A DNA stretch of 64,000 nt, taken from assembly GCA_907165275.2 (NCBI GenBank), contig OU015661.1, forward strand, positions 5,091,501 through 5,155,500, written 5' to 3'. The stretch's first letter is position 1. Each line of letters starts with the position of its first letter. Position numbers and translations under genes: made by a program. Origin of the DNA: Zygaena filipendulae (Eukaryota; Arthropoda; Insecta; Lepidoptera; Zygaenidae). Below, one piece after another: positions 38,434-51,221 of the stretch. The notes beneath the pieces are model-generated. The model had not been told where the DNA came from. It saw nothing but the letters and a program-made list of their open reading frames with translations, and ran no database searches.

Positions 38434-38553
38434 AACGCATAGAAAACCAACAAACGGATCGTGTCACGTGGTCACGTAAAATCGTCCGAACAAACGTTCA
38501 GTTTTACGTGACGACGTGATATAACAATTCCGTTCCTTAGTTTTCTATGCGTT
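38434..38553. mobile_element. 120-bp palindromic element
   Basis: Ends AACGCATAGAAAAC and GTTTTCTATGCGTT are exact inverses. The inner halves carry CACGTAAAAT and GTTTTACGTGACGACGTG, so most of the 120 bp can fold. A CACGTG E-box lies in the left arm. Confidence 0.75.
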
Positions 38554-38957
38554 AATTAGATTATATTATAGAATGGCAACTTGGCTGTGGGGCTGTTGGA
38601 TGTATTTGGAATAAGTATATATATAGGCTATGGACCAAGTAAAAGCGATAAAAGATGTTATTACCGCAGAAAACAAGCAGATTCTGCTGCCAATGACACG
38701 ATGAAGGGAAACCCTCCTTTTTATGTTATTGGATGCGAAAGACGATGTTAAAAGAACTATCAGGAGAGTATTGACATCAAAGATAATGAGTCGTTATAAT
38801 GCCGGAGACCCCAATAGCTGTCGGAAGCCGTCCCTTTCATGTAACAAGCTTAACGAGTATTTTGACAAAACTTTACTGACATTGAGATAATTAGGTATAT
38901 AAGCGGTAGGTATATAAAATAAGAGCCATTCTGAAGTGGATTTATTTTCTTTATTAT

Positions 38958-39308
38958 TAACTAGTTGTTCTCCGCGGATTCCTAAGCGTTAATTTCAGAA
39001 ATCCTGCGGGAATTCTGAGGTAAAAATTACCCTATGTCCTTTTCTGTAACCCCAGAAAACGTGTGTGTAAAATTTCGAGACAATCACTTTTTGGGCCACA
39101 CATATGTATAGGTACCTACATATATTATTTTTATTTTTTTATTTACGCAAAACCTTGACAAATTTTATATACCTTAACCCTCCCCATGAATCAGTCTGTT
39201 ATCTGTTATCTATTGGTGAAAACCGGATGAAAATCCGTTCAATAGGTTAGGTTAGTTTTCGCGCTCAGGCAGACAGACGCAGCGGAGGACTTTGTTTTAT
39301 GAAATGTA
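38958..39308 (+). repeat. CCCGCGG repeat, long variant abutting kazrin exon 1
   Basis: ACTAGTTGTTCTCCGCGG, CCTATGTCCTTTTCTGTAAC and GACGCAGCGGAGGACTTTGT. It ends about 30 bp before the exon 1 acceptor, so the repeat supplies part of the intron's 3' region. Confidence 0.6.
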
Positions 39309-39337
39309 GTAATAGTCGTTATTTTCTTTTGTTCCAG

Positions 39338-39561
39338 ATAACGACCAAAATAAATTTATCGCTGAACTTACGATCATACGAATATAATTTTCCCCCGGGA
39401 GTGTGAAGTCAAGAACAGTTGGTGAAACTTTGGAAGTGAAACGTGTGTTGGGTGTCGCATCACGGGGGAGGATGAGGCGGCGAGGGGGTGGGGGATAGCA
39501 TGACAGCGCCTGCCACGGCGGCCTGATGGCGCTAGTGCGCCGCATACTAGGCGACGCCCAG
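39338..39561 (+). CDS. kazrin: kazrin exon 1: 5' UTR plus first 12 codons
   Basis: A pyrimidine-rich acceptor (TTTTCTTTTGTTCCAG, AG at 39336-39337) opens the exon, so it is not the transcription start. The first 188 nt are untranslated. The chosen ATG at 39526 reads MALVRRILGDAQ and runs straight into a strong donor (CAG/GTGAGG) in phase 0, which matches the next exon. Two earlier ATGs, at 39472 and 39500, open 8-codon uORFs; the stop of the second overlaps the start used here. The start context is weak at -3 (C) but has G at +4. The minus-strand ORFs over this exon are shadows of its GC-rich sequence. The exon assignment is an inference from splice signals and phase; a cDNA was not available. 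Confidence 0.72.
39472..39526 (+). promoter_or_regulatory. Two tandem uORFs in the kazrin leader
   Basis: uORF1 (39472-39498) and uORF2 (39500-39526) each encode eight residues (MRRRGGGG and MTAPATAA) and are separated by one base. The TGA of uORF2 (39524-39526) shares its last base with the kazrin ATG (39526-39528), a TGATG overlap. Such arrangements usually lower translation or make it depend on reinitiation. No other ATG occurs in the exon upstream of uORF1. Confidence 0.6.
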
Positions 39562-42500
39562 GTGAGGCCAACCATAACTCACACCCACTTTGCGTCGCGA
39601 TGATTGATTGACTGGTTTGTTGGGCATCAATATTGCCACTTTTCGGGGCTCAACTCTTATGGCCGGTTTACACTTCCATAAGTAGTAAGTAAGTAAGTAA
39701 GTCAAAAAACACGTGTGGACGCCGGCCGGCAAGTAAGTAAGTGATTAAGTAGCAACTTGCCGCAGGATAGATACCACTTCTATTTCTTGGACAGGACAGT
39801 AGTGCGTACCCGCCCGCTTCGTCTCCCGCTCCCCGCCAACTTAATACTTACTACTTGAAGTATTATAATAATACTAGCTGTCCGCCGCGATTTCATCCGC
39901 GGTAATTTCGGAGTTCCCGCGGGAATTCCGGGAAAAAATACTCTACGTCCTTCTTTGTGCCCCTGAGTTCTGAAATTCCCGCGGGAATTCCGGGATAAAA
40001 ACTATCCTATCTTTTAAGTTGGACCATATTATAAATGATTACAAAATTTTATCAAAATCCGTTCAGTACTTTCGGAGTCCATCGCGGATAAACAACGTGA
40101 CACGTGATTTATATATATATTAAGATAAGATAAGATAAGATTATCTGTGCTACTTGCCGCCGCATCGACGGTGCGCCGTGCGGCGGCCGGCAAGTAAGTA
40201 GGTAAGTGAAGAAATGTATTGAGGAACTTACTTACCTATTTACGGACGCTCACATTAAGTAAGAAAGATGGTAAGCTTAGTAAGTCACTTACTTACTGCT
40301 TATGGAAGTGTAAACCGGCCATTACCTACTCACTACCTACTTACCCAGTAACTAATCGTCATGTCTATATCCGAGGTATAATGGTATAACTTCAACTTTA
40401 AACGCTGCGATTAGTGCGCTTAGTTTAATTGGTCCATGGTGCGCTTCTATAACGCCTATTAATTATTATGAATGGCAACAAATTAAGTTAATAGTTCGGT
40501 ATTTTGTTACTTTCATTAATTCGCATAGACAGATGGTAGATTACATTCTAAATTGCTTGATAAATCAAGTGATTAACGAAAGTGTGTCAACGGATTATTT
40601 ATCATTATAATAATTATGTTTAATAGAATAGAATAGTATCTAGTAATACGAGTAGAAAAACTAATTTCAGGTAGGTACCTAATAATAGAAAATAGTCATT
40701 TATACGTACCTACGCAATATAGTTATTTACTGAGCTTTTATCATATTGCAACATGAAAAGTTATTCATAGTTTCCCGCGGGAATTCCGGGAATTTCTTAG
40801 TTACAATCTACGGTTACACTATAGCCTGTACTCTGGGATACATTCTAAAGGTGAAACAATTTTTGAAATCGGTCTTGTAGTTTTTGAGTTAAATCGTAAC
40901 AAACAAAAAATAAAATAAATCTTTCCCCTTTATTTACGTACATATATATTACTTTAGACTAAAACACATCTACGACGAGTATGTACAGAGTTCCGTAAAA
41001 CTTTGGAAACACATCGTTAATAAATAACACGTAGGTATAATGTCTGACAATACAGGCGAAACTTCGCAAGATGGTGGACGAGCAAGTGTCGGTGGGAACG
41101 CGGGTGGAGGCTGACTCCGAGCCTGAGCCAGCTGACCCGCTCATTACGCCCGCAAGCTCGACCCTCGAGCGCTCCGACCTCGACCCACGACCGGTGCTGC
41201 CCGAGAGGAGACTCCTCATTGGTACCTTGGACAAACGCAATGGTTCTCTGAACGGAGACAAAGAAGCCACACTGAACAGAACCACGAGGCTATCCATTAG
41301 AAATGGGAAAGACAACCCTTTTATAGGTAACATTCAATTTCTTAATCTTAAACCAATCATGTTATACAGATTCTGGTACTAGTCATCCCATCGACAAAGG
41401 GTTGGGTAGGTACCGGTCACTTTTACCGAATGCGAGGTAAAATTCAATTTATTATAATCTTAAATATATGGATGTCGTATAGATTCTGGTACTTACTGCT
41501 CTTCCAATCAACAAAAGGTATAGTGGATACCGGTCACTTTTAACGAATCCGGGATCTTTTGTCAGTAACTAAGTAGGTATATAGAATTTCATGAAAATCG
41601 TTGGAGCCGTTTCCGAGATTCTGATTATTTATATATATACAAGAATTGCTCGTTAAGATAGTAGATAGGTATATCTAACTATGCATGCAAAATGTTGTGG
41701 TGGCGTTCACGAACGTCCCGCGCGTGGTGCGCGTGAGTTTCGGAACGCACCCCTTTTCGGACACGAAACTAGCAACACTAGCGGGCGCGTCACTACGCAA
41801 CCCGCCATACATTCGGCCATTACCGCTTATGTCGTCTAATAAGAATTCTGCAGTATTTCTCACTTTATGTTATGTTTTCAATATAAATATTTGTATCTCC
41901 TGACGCGTATCACTAACCCCTTCGCCAGAGACCTTGATCGACAAAATATGGGTGCACTGCAAGCCACCCATAAAATGGTGACCCCGACGTGATCGCGTCA
42001 CTACGCAACCCGCCATACATTCGGCCATTACCGCTTATGTCGTCTAATAAGAATTCTGCAGTATTTCTCACTTTATGTTATGTTTTCAATATAAATATTT
42101 GTATCTCCTGACGCGTATCACTAACCCCTTCGCCTGAGACCTTGATCGACAAAATATGGGTGCACTGCAAGCCACCCATAAAATGGTGACCCCGACGTGA
42201 TCGCGTCACTACGCAACCCGCCATACATTCGGCCATTACCGCTTATGTCGTCTAATAAGAATTCTGCAGTATTTCTCACTTTATGTTATGTTTTCAATAT
42301 AAATATTTGTATCTCCTGACGCGTATCACTAACCCCTTCGCCAGAGACCTTGATCGACAAAATATGGGTGCACTGCAAGCCACCCATAAAATGGTGACCC
42401 CGACGTGATCGCGTCACTACGCAACCCGCCATACATTCGGCCATTACCGCTTATGTCGTCTAATAAGAATTCTGCAGTATTTCTCACTTTATGTTATGTT

Positions 42501-45500
42501 TTCAATATAAATAATTATTATTTGTATCTCCTGACGCGTATCACTAACCCCTTCGCTAGAGACCTTGATCGACAAAATATGGGTGCACTGCAAGCCACCC
42601 ATAAAATGGTGACCCCGACGTGATCGCGTCACTACGCAACCCGCCATACATTCGGCCATTACCGCTTATGTCGTCTAATAAGAATTCTGCAGTATTTCTC
42701 ACTTTATGTTATGTTTTCAATATAAATATTTGTATCTCCTGACGCGTATCACTAACCCCTTCGCCAGAGACCTTGATCGACAAAATATGGGTGCACTGCA
42801 AGCCACCCATAAAATGGTGACCCCGACGTGATCGCGTCACTACGCAACCCGCCATACATTCGGCCATTACCGCTTATGTCATCTAATAAGAATTCTGCAG
42901 TATTTCTCACTTTATGTTATGTTTTCAATATAAATATTTGTATCTCCTGACGCGTATCACTAACCCCTTCGCTAGAGACCTTGATCGACAAAATATGGGT
43001 GCACTGCAAGCCACCCATAAAATGGTGACCCCGACGTGATCGCGTCACTACGCAACCCGCCATACATTCGGCCATTACCGCTTATGTCGTCTAATAAGAA
43101 TTCTGTTGTATTTCTCACTTTATGTTATGTTTTCAATATAAATATTTGTATCTCCTGACGCGTATCACTAACCCCTTCGCTAGAGACCTTGATCGACAAA
43201 ATATGGGTGCACTGCAAGCCACCCATAAAATGGTGACCCCGACGTGATCGCGTCACTACGCAACCCGCCATACATTCGGCCATTACCGCTTATGTCGTCT
43301 AATAAGAATTCTGCAGTATTTCTCACTTTATGTTATGTTTTCAATATAAATATTTGTATCTCCTGACGCGTATCACTAACCCCTTCGCCAGAGACCTTGA
43401 TCGACAAAATATGGGTGCACTGCAAGCCACCCATAAAATGGTGACCCCGACGTGATCGCGTCACTACGCAACCCGCCATACATTCGGCCATTACCGCTTA
43501 TGTCGTCTAATAAGAATTCTGGAGTATTTCTCACTTTATGTTATGTTTTCAATATAAATAATTATTATTTGTATCTCCTGACGCGTATCACTAACCCCTT
43601 CGCTAGAGACCTTGATCGACAAAATATGGGTGCACTGCAAGCCACCCATAAAATGGTGACCCCGACGTGATCGCGTCACTACGCAACCCGCCATACATTC
43701 GGCCATTACCGCTTATGTCGTCTAATAAGAATTCTGCAGTATTTCTCACTTTATGTTATGTTTTCAATATAAATATTTGTATCTCCTGACGCGTATCACT
43801 AACCCCTTCGCCAGAGACCTTGATCGACAAAATATGGGTGCACTGCAAGCCACCCATAAAATGGTGACCCCGACGTGATCGCGTCACTACGCAACCCGCC
43901 ATACATTCGGCCATTACCGCTTATGTCATCTAATAAGAATTCTGCAGTATTTCTCACTTTATGTTATGTTTTCAATATAAATATTTGTATCTCCTGACGC
44001 GTATCACTAACCCCTTCGCTAGAGACCTTGATCGACAAAATATGGGTGCACTGCAAGCCACCCATAAAATGGTGACCCCGACGTGATCGCGTCACTACGC
44101 AACCCGCCATACATTCGGCCATTACCGCTTATGTCGTCTAATAAGAATTCTGTTGTATTTCTCACTTTATGTTATGTTTTCAATATAAATATTTGTATCT
44201 CCTGACGCGTATCACTAACCCCTTCGCTAGAGACCTTGATCGACAAAATATGGGTGCACTGCAAGCCACCCATAAAATGGTGACCCCGACGTGATCGCGT
44301 CACTACGCAACCCGCCATACATTCGGCCATTACCGCTTATGTCGTCTAATAAGAATTCTGTTGTATTTCTCACTTTATGTTATGTTTTCAATATAAATAT
44401 TTGTATCTCCTGACGCGTATCACTAACCCCTTCGCCTGAGACCTTGATCGACAAAATATGGGTGCACTGCAAGCCACTCATAAAATGGTGACCCCGACGT
44501 GATCGCGTCACTACGCAACCCGCCATACATTCGGCCATTACCGATTATGTCGTCTAATAAGAATTCTGCAGTATTTCTCACTTTATGTTATGTTTTCAAT
44601 ATAAATATTTGTATCTCCTGACGCGTATCACTAACCCCTTCGCCTGAGACCTTGATCGACAAAATATGGGTGCACTGCAAGCCACCCATAATGTTCATTG
44701 GTATGATCTGTATTACTCGTATCGTACAAATTGGAATAAAGAATTTTGTTAAACAATCGAAATTTAATTATAATTTAAAATATATTTTATCCTATTCTAA
44801 TTTAATTTCGGTACTGACCGATTTACCGAGTATATCTAGATTTAGCGTGTGGCAGACAAATTAAAGTTACTTGGAGAAACGTGTACCTCTTTGTAAATTA
44901 TATGCTCATTCTGGTTTTTTACGCAGATGATGACAATAAAGAAAATCAAGCCAACGGCAAACTGGAGTCTCCTATCAAATGGTCGACGCAGAACGGTAGT
45001 GATAGTGGCACGTATGCAGAAATAGGCACAGCAGGAAATAGTAACACTAGTGACAGAAATGTATTAGATCCGGCTGATAGTTCTGAGGAAGAAGTGGCTT
45101 TACCTGAAGCTACATCGCCTGGCAGAAGTAGCGATGGTCCTGAACCCAGAGCTGACATCACCGCTACCCTCGATGGTGGTAAGATAGTCTTTCTCCTTTT
45201 AATATTACTTTTAATCAGGATAATAATCGGGTTCTGCACTTTATCACATCCGATTGGAGTCCAGTAACAGACAAAAAGATAGGTTCCCTGTTTTTAGTAT
45301 ATTTGTAAATACAAAGAACATAGGTACTTACCTATAGTATATGCCTACATGTAAGTATTACAATTATTGTATGCACGATTGTATGCATTGAAGCACGATT
45401 TTTTCAAAACTCTACCGATTTTTTTTCCAGTAAATCTTAGATCCTCGGGAAAAAAAAACGGAAACAATTTTATCTTATTGAAAAAAAAAACACTATAGGT

Positions 45501-48500
45501 ACGTACATAGTTTATTCAAAGTGCCTGCAGCCCTTTTGCGAACAACTCTGTATAAAATTTATGAAAATGTGATGATTCATTACAAAACTGTTAAAGTCTA
45601 ACACTAGTGTTAAAATTCTACACAAGCTTTTTCCATCATCCTTAAAATGCAAACAAAAGACAAACTTCATATCTCTCTGAGCTCTTTGAGTTTGTAATCC
45701 CACGGATAACAGTTCATAACTAGTCGCACTCGACTAGTTTGGTTTTCTGATAAACTGGGCGAGTTTCAGAGCTACTTTGGAAATCGCCATCTTTCATTTT
45801 ACAAGTTGCAACAATTGCTTTGAGCATTGTGTACTGTTTCAAGCTCGACGAAATTATGTATACTTATTTATTTATTTATTTATTTATTCTTTATTGCACA
45901 GTGTGTACAAATGGCGAACTTAATGCCTTTCGGCATTCTCTACCAGTTAACCATTGGGTAGACAGAGAGATATAGAAGATGGGGTGTGCAAACAGAACAA
46001 TAATTAATATACTTAATACTAGACACTGATAATTAATAACTAAAACATAAAGATGCAATTTACTCACAATACATACTATAACACACACACACTTATATTA
46101 AGGTTTAGGGATTTTTATTTACAGAAGACCGTTAGTCAAAATTGTTGATTTATTTAGTTTACTCTCTTACGCCATTTATCCTTTAAATTTTAGTTAGGGC
46201 GCCTGTAGCCGCCAATATGACGTCACTCGATAAAAAAGTGATATCTTATAAAATATTCTATTATAGTTAAAATATCAAATATTATTTTTGAAAATAAATC
46301 AATCGTTTTCTGCTGTTTTAGTTTCTATCTACTTCTTGCTATCAAGCTTTAAATGCTGCAAAAGCATGATCAAAAAACAGTATTTAGATTAACTCTTTCA
46401 CACATCCAACGATCATTCTATGAACTCGAGATTTCTTTAGCGAGTTGCAGTACTTTGACGACTATGAAAAGTGTATAACTTATGTTCCGAGTTTCGACTT
46501 CTTTGGAAATACTTAAAGTTTTTTATTTCGTCTGAGTAGAAGTAATACAAATTTATAAGCTGTTAAGTATTGCTTGTTACTAGGTTTCATCAAACGATGC
46601 GCACACTCTTTGATGACTAGTTATGGTGTCCTCACTGTACAATGTTCTCTCGCCTAATTAACAACCAGCCTCTAGGAATAAGCTCATTTACCCTACAGCT
46701 GCCTGACTAACTTTCCAAGAGAGAAACGTTCCGCCCGATGGCCAGTAACTTGTGATTAAATTCTTCTCTGTGAACATTTCAATTAAAATAAAAAGAAAGC
46801 ACGTGGTAATTAGCAATTTATTTGCAATCTTTCGAGTCATAGACGTAGGTAATTTGTGTTATGTTGTTTTTGTTTACATACAAATAAATAATGGTAAATG
46901 TGAATCTTTCAACTTTACCAATTCAACTGAAATTTCGGATTTCTCACGAGATTTCTAGGATAAAAAGGGCCATACTAGTTAGGTATATCCTTCTTTATAT
47001 CTCTGAAAACACGTATAAAAAGTTTCGTGATGATTGATTAAATACACGCGCGAAAGCGTAACAAATAAATAGACAAACTCACATTCGCATTTAAAAAAAT
47101 AGTAAGGATTTAATATTGCGTAGCGCGAATGTTTCAAATTCAAAACTTATTTATTATTTAGGGTCAAAATCGATTGATTTCACCTAGTTTAAGGGCCTTA
47201 ATCGCTTATGAACTGCCAATAGGTGTCCAAATCTAATCTAATTAATAATTTTTATAGTAATATTCGTCATCATAAACATAATACTATAATACAAATCCGT
47301 CGGTAACACCGTCTGTCAGATCATTCCGGCGGGGCGGCATCTGTCTGACGGTTGAGAGGCGAACCCTCTATAGGTACTTGTGATTGTATAGTTGTTGTAG
47401 ATATACGTGTGCTGTAAATTTTTGTATTATGTCAAATAAAGTTTTTTCAATTCAATTCAGTCATGGTGCTGTTATAAAAATACAGTTGGAATCGCGTGCA
47501 CCTGCGACGTACGCCGTTACGCGTGTTACGTACGAGATCGATTTGTCTGGAACGGGCGGGTCGGCCGCGCCGGGTAGCTTCCGTGACCGTTTCAACTATC
47601 GCTCTTCGACGGCATAAACCAAATCATCCGTATTGCCTACCATAGTCGTGACCTACACTTATAAAGTTTCGTATAACTAGAATTGATGTAATTATACAAA
47701 CTAAAGTTAATTGTCGTTTCGAAGAGCTATTGCAACGATTATATGGGATATTTATGGAAATGGAAATACATGTAGGTAGAAAGGTAAATAGTAGGTACTA
47801 CTAAATCCTACTATGTAATATTATAAACACGAAAGTTTGTAAGAATGTATGGATGGATGGATGGATGTTTGTTACTGTTTCACGCAAAAACTTCTCTATG
47901 GATTTAAATGAAATTTTACAATAATATAGCTTATACATCAGATTAACACATAGGGTACTTTTTATCCCGGAATTCCCGCGGGAACTCTCAAATTAACGCG
48001 GGTAAAACCGCGGGGCACAACTAGTTATCAATATGGGAACCAATGAAGTTGTGAATGTAGATGAGGTGAAGGATGTAAAGATTGTAAAATTCTGAGATCT
48101 GTAATAAGTGAAACTGCCTATCCCTTCGGAAGCTGGCGTGAGCTTATGTATTAATGTTATATTATGTTTATCCACGATTATAAATTAAATATAGATAATG
48201 AAGAAAAGCCAAAGTGAGAGAGCGGAATCCGTAACACGGGATAGTAGGAATTCCACTTTCTCGATTTGGCTTTATTTACCTAAAATTTTATAATCAGCTA
48301 TTCCCCGTGGTTTCACCTGCGTTAATTTCGAAGGTCCCGCGATTTGCATTAATAATTATTTATAGCAATGATTTCCTTGCTATTATAGTAAGGAAATAAT
48401 TGTGACAGATAAGTTTAAAACTCATATAATCATTCATTGTAATGTCACATCCTCAGACGTTATTTCGTCTGAGGTCACATCTTATTAATTATTATAATTT

Positions 48501-51152
48501 AATAGAACTTGGTAGATTTGTTCGATCCTTTTGACGCTCCTCCAAAAGTTGTGTAATTATGTTAGTATAGTGTTGATTGTAATTATGTTGATGTTCGATC
48601 GATTTGCGGTGAAGAAGCGGCGTCCCCGGGCGCGCGATCGGACCGCTCGCGGCAGGATGAGGTCCCGGCGTCCCCCGGGATGCTCACCGCGGCGCAGCTC
48701 GCCCGCCGCCTGCGGCTCGAGAACGAACGCCTGCAGGTACCTACAAACTCACACTTTTATAAAGTTGATGTTGCTACGAAAACTGAGCAAGATTGAACGA
48801 TGTGCTACAGATATTTTATAGGTTGGTAATGTACTTTTATTTTTCATGTATGTATAGTATTATAATATCTGTGGTTTTTAACTAAAATTTACCTAATCTA
48901 TGTAATTAATATTTTATTAAATAACAGAAAAGACGCTTTAGAGTTACAACCGCAAAATTTACTATCTTTTTCGCTTATGAAGTTAAGATTCACGTTATTT
49001 GGTATCCGATTAAGATCACATTTGGCTTACTTATGTAACTTTGGTGACAATGCACTCATATAGTATATACTTAGTAATCGAGCTGTGATGGAGCCGAGAT
49101 GTAGGGGCTGAATTTTTCTGATGACAAATTTATTTTATTTTTTTTATATAAAAGTTACACCAACATAGTAAACACTAAACAATTACAGTAAAAAAATTAG
49201 CATCAAATAATTAATACACCAAGTTTCACTATACTAAAAGGTGCAAACTGCATGCGATTTACAAATAAAATTTACAATATTTGAACATCAATTTAGAAAA
49301 TAAAAAATTAAAGCTTACTCCAAATAAAAATACAAAACCTAATGAATCGTGTGTAACAGCGTGTGTAACAGAATCCTTTTAAAACTGTGCACTAGATTTG
49401 AGAAAACATCTATAGAATTTGAGCCATCTACCTACTTTGTTTTGGTATCATGAGTACTTTCTATTAGGTACATATTATGATGACTAGCGTCTGAAGGTAG
49501 AGTCGAAAGATTGTCACTGGAGCTCTCTAGTGAAAACTACAAAGATGAAGAAAGGAAGTCTTTTGGCTCGTTTGTTTTGTTCTCATTATGAGTACCGTCC
49601 ATTACACATGATAAAGCTTGTTTAAAAAATAAACTTTTTTGTTTATTTTTCTTCTCACTCTACGATCATAGGTATGTCATGTCTATTATATTCATATAGT
49701 TAATGAGGCAAATGTATCTCAATTTTGTGCCTGAAAAGTTCGCAAAATATTTGACCATATATTTTTTACTGCTGAATTGTAAAAGTACCTAGGAAATTAG
49801 CGACTGCATGATATTGCAACGGTTTTTGGATCCCACTTCTGATATTTATCTAAATGAGCTCATCTCATCAACAGGCTGAGTTGACCAGGGTCCGCCGGCT
49901 TTTAGTGGCGGCCGCGGAGCGTGGCGAAGCGGGAACCATTCTGCTGGAACAAACTAAAGCTGAAAATGAACAGGACGCGCCGGCGCTTGACCCACAGCAG
50001 TTACAAAAGGAGCTTTTGCTAGCGAGAGAAGCCGTCAACTGTAAGAATAATAAGTTTAATTCTACTATTGACTTTTTTATTTACTTAAAGAAGAGATTCA
50101 TCAGATTATACTAATACAACAGATCACTTTATTTCGGCGCCAAGTTATTTAAATTTTTATTGTACCTACCGAAAAGCTTTTGCATATTTCGTTTGCAAAA
50201 GTCAATAGGTTTCCAGAAATATATACATAGCTATCTTTATTCTATTAAGTGCTTTTTAACCTCACGAATATACCTACTCCCTGAAAACTAAAAACTTACG
50301 TTTTCCATCATGATTTGTGGATTAAAAAAAAACTGTTTTTTTTTGTGTACCTACCTAAAGCATTAGTGATGCCTACTTTTAAGTGCAGCTTGGTACGGTA
50401 CAAAGCTTGCAAAAAAATCTTCACTTAAAAATACTTTGATATAAGCCGCAAGGAAACTAAACTAAAAAATAAAACTAGCTGTCCCCCGCAGTTTCACCCG
50501 TGGTTAATTTCGGAGTTCCTATGAACTATAGGAACGTAGGTATGCCTAAACCTTCCTCTAGAATCATTAAAATCCAGCGTAGTTTAAAAAATCTAAACGT
50601 ACAAACGCTGGGAACTGACAATTTGTTTTTACTATGTAAAGATGAAATGAAATCAATTGAATGAAATGGATTAAAAATTTATTGAATAAAATTCATTATT
50701 TCTAATACAAAGAGCTGCTCCCTTCTGATGTAGGATAATGGCAGTACGTTAAAAATTCCACCAACTCCGTTTCGCTCAATGCGATTTCTGATAGGAATAG
50801 CGGACCCGTAGCAAGTCGACGTTTTGATAGACTGGGTAATAATACGAGAATAACCTGCGCGAAGGCTTTTGGGGAGACTCGGCAGGCGTGTCACGTCGCA
50901 CCGTTATGGGTGTATGTTTCTCGAACCTCCCCGGCGTTTTAACTAACGTCATTACCGTGACGAAACTCGACGCTCACACGTGATCATTAAGATAATTTAT
51001 TCAAGCATCGCAAATCATGGGGCTCTTACTTCTTAGTTGTAGTTCGGTACGAAGGCTGAAATTACGCAAAGGCAGACTACAGAAGTGCGTTGATAGTTCC
51101 AGCCTTATCACAATACAATCCCTATACGAAAGTAACTCTGTCTGTCTATCTA

Positions 51153-51221
<69 letters not shown>

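Noticed and set aside
41787..44691. CRISPR-like array
   Set aside because: Units are contiguous 208-bp repeats without short repeats and unique spacers, in a eukaryotic intron.
41685..44864. Repeated 70-72-codon ORFs (LRNPPYIRPLPLMSSNKN type) as small genes
   Set aside because: They are translations of the 208-bp tandem unit and recur only because the unit recurs; no start or splice context supports expression.
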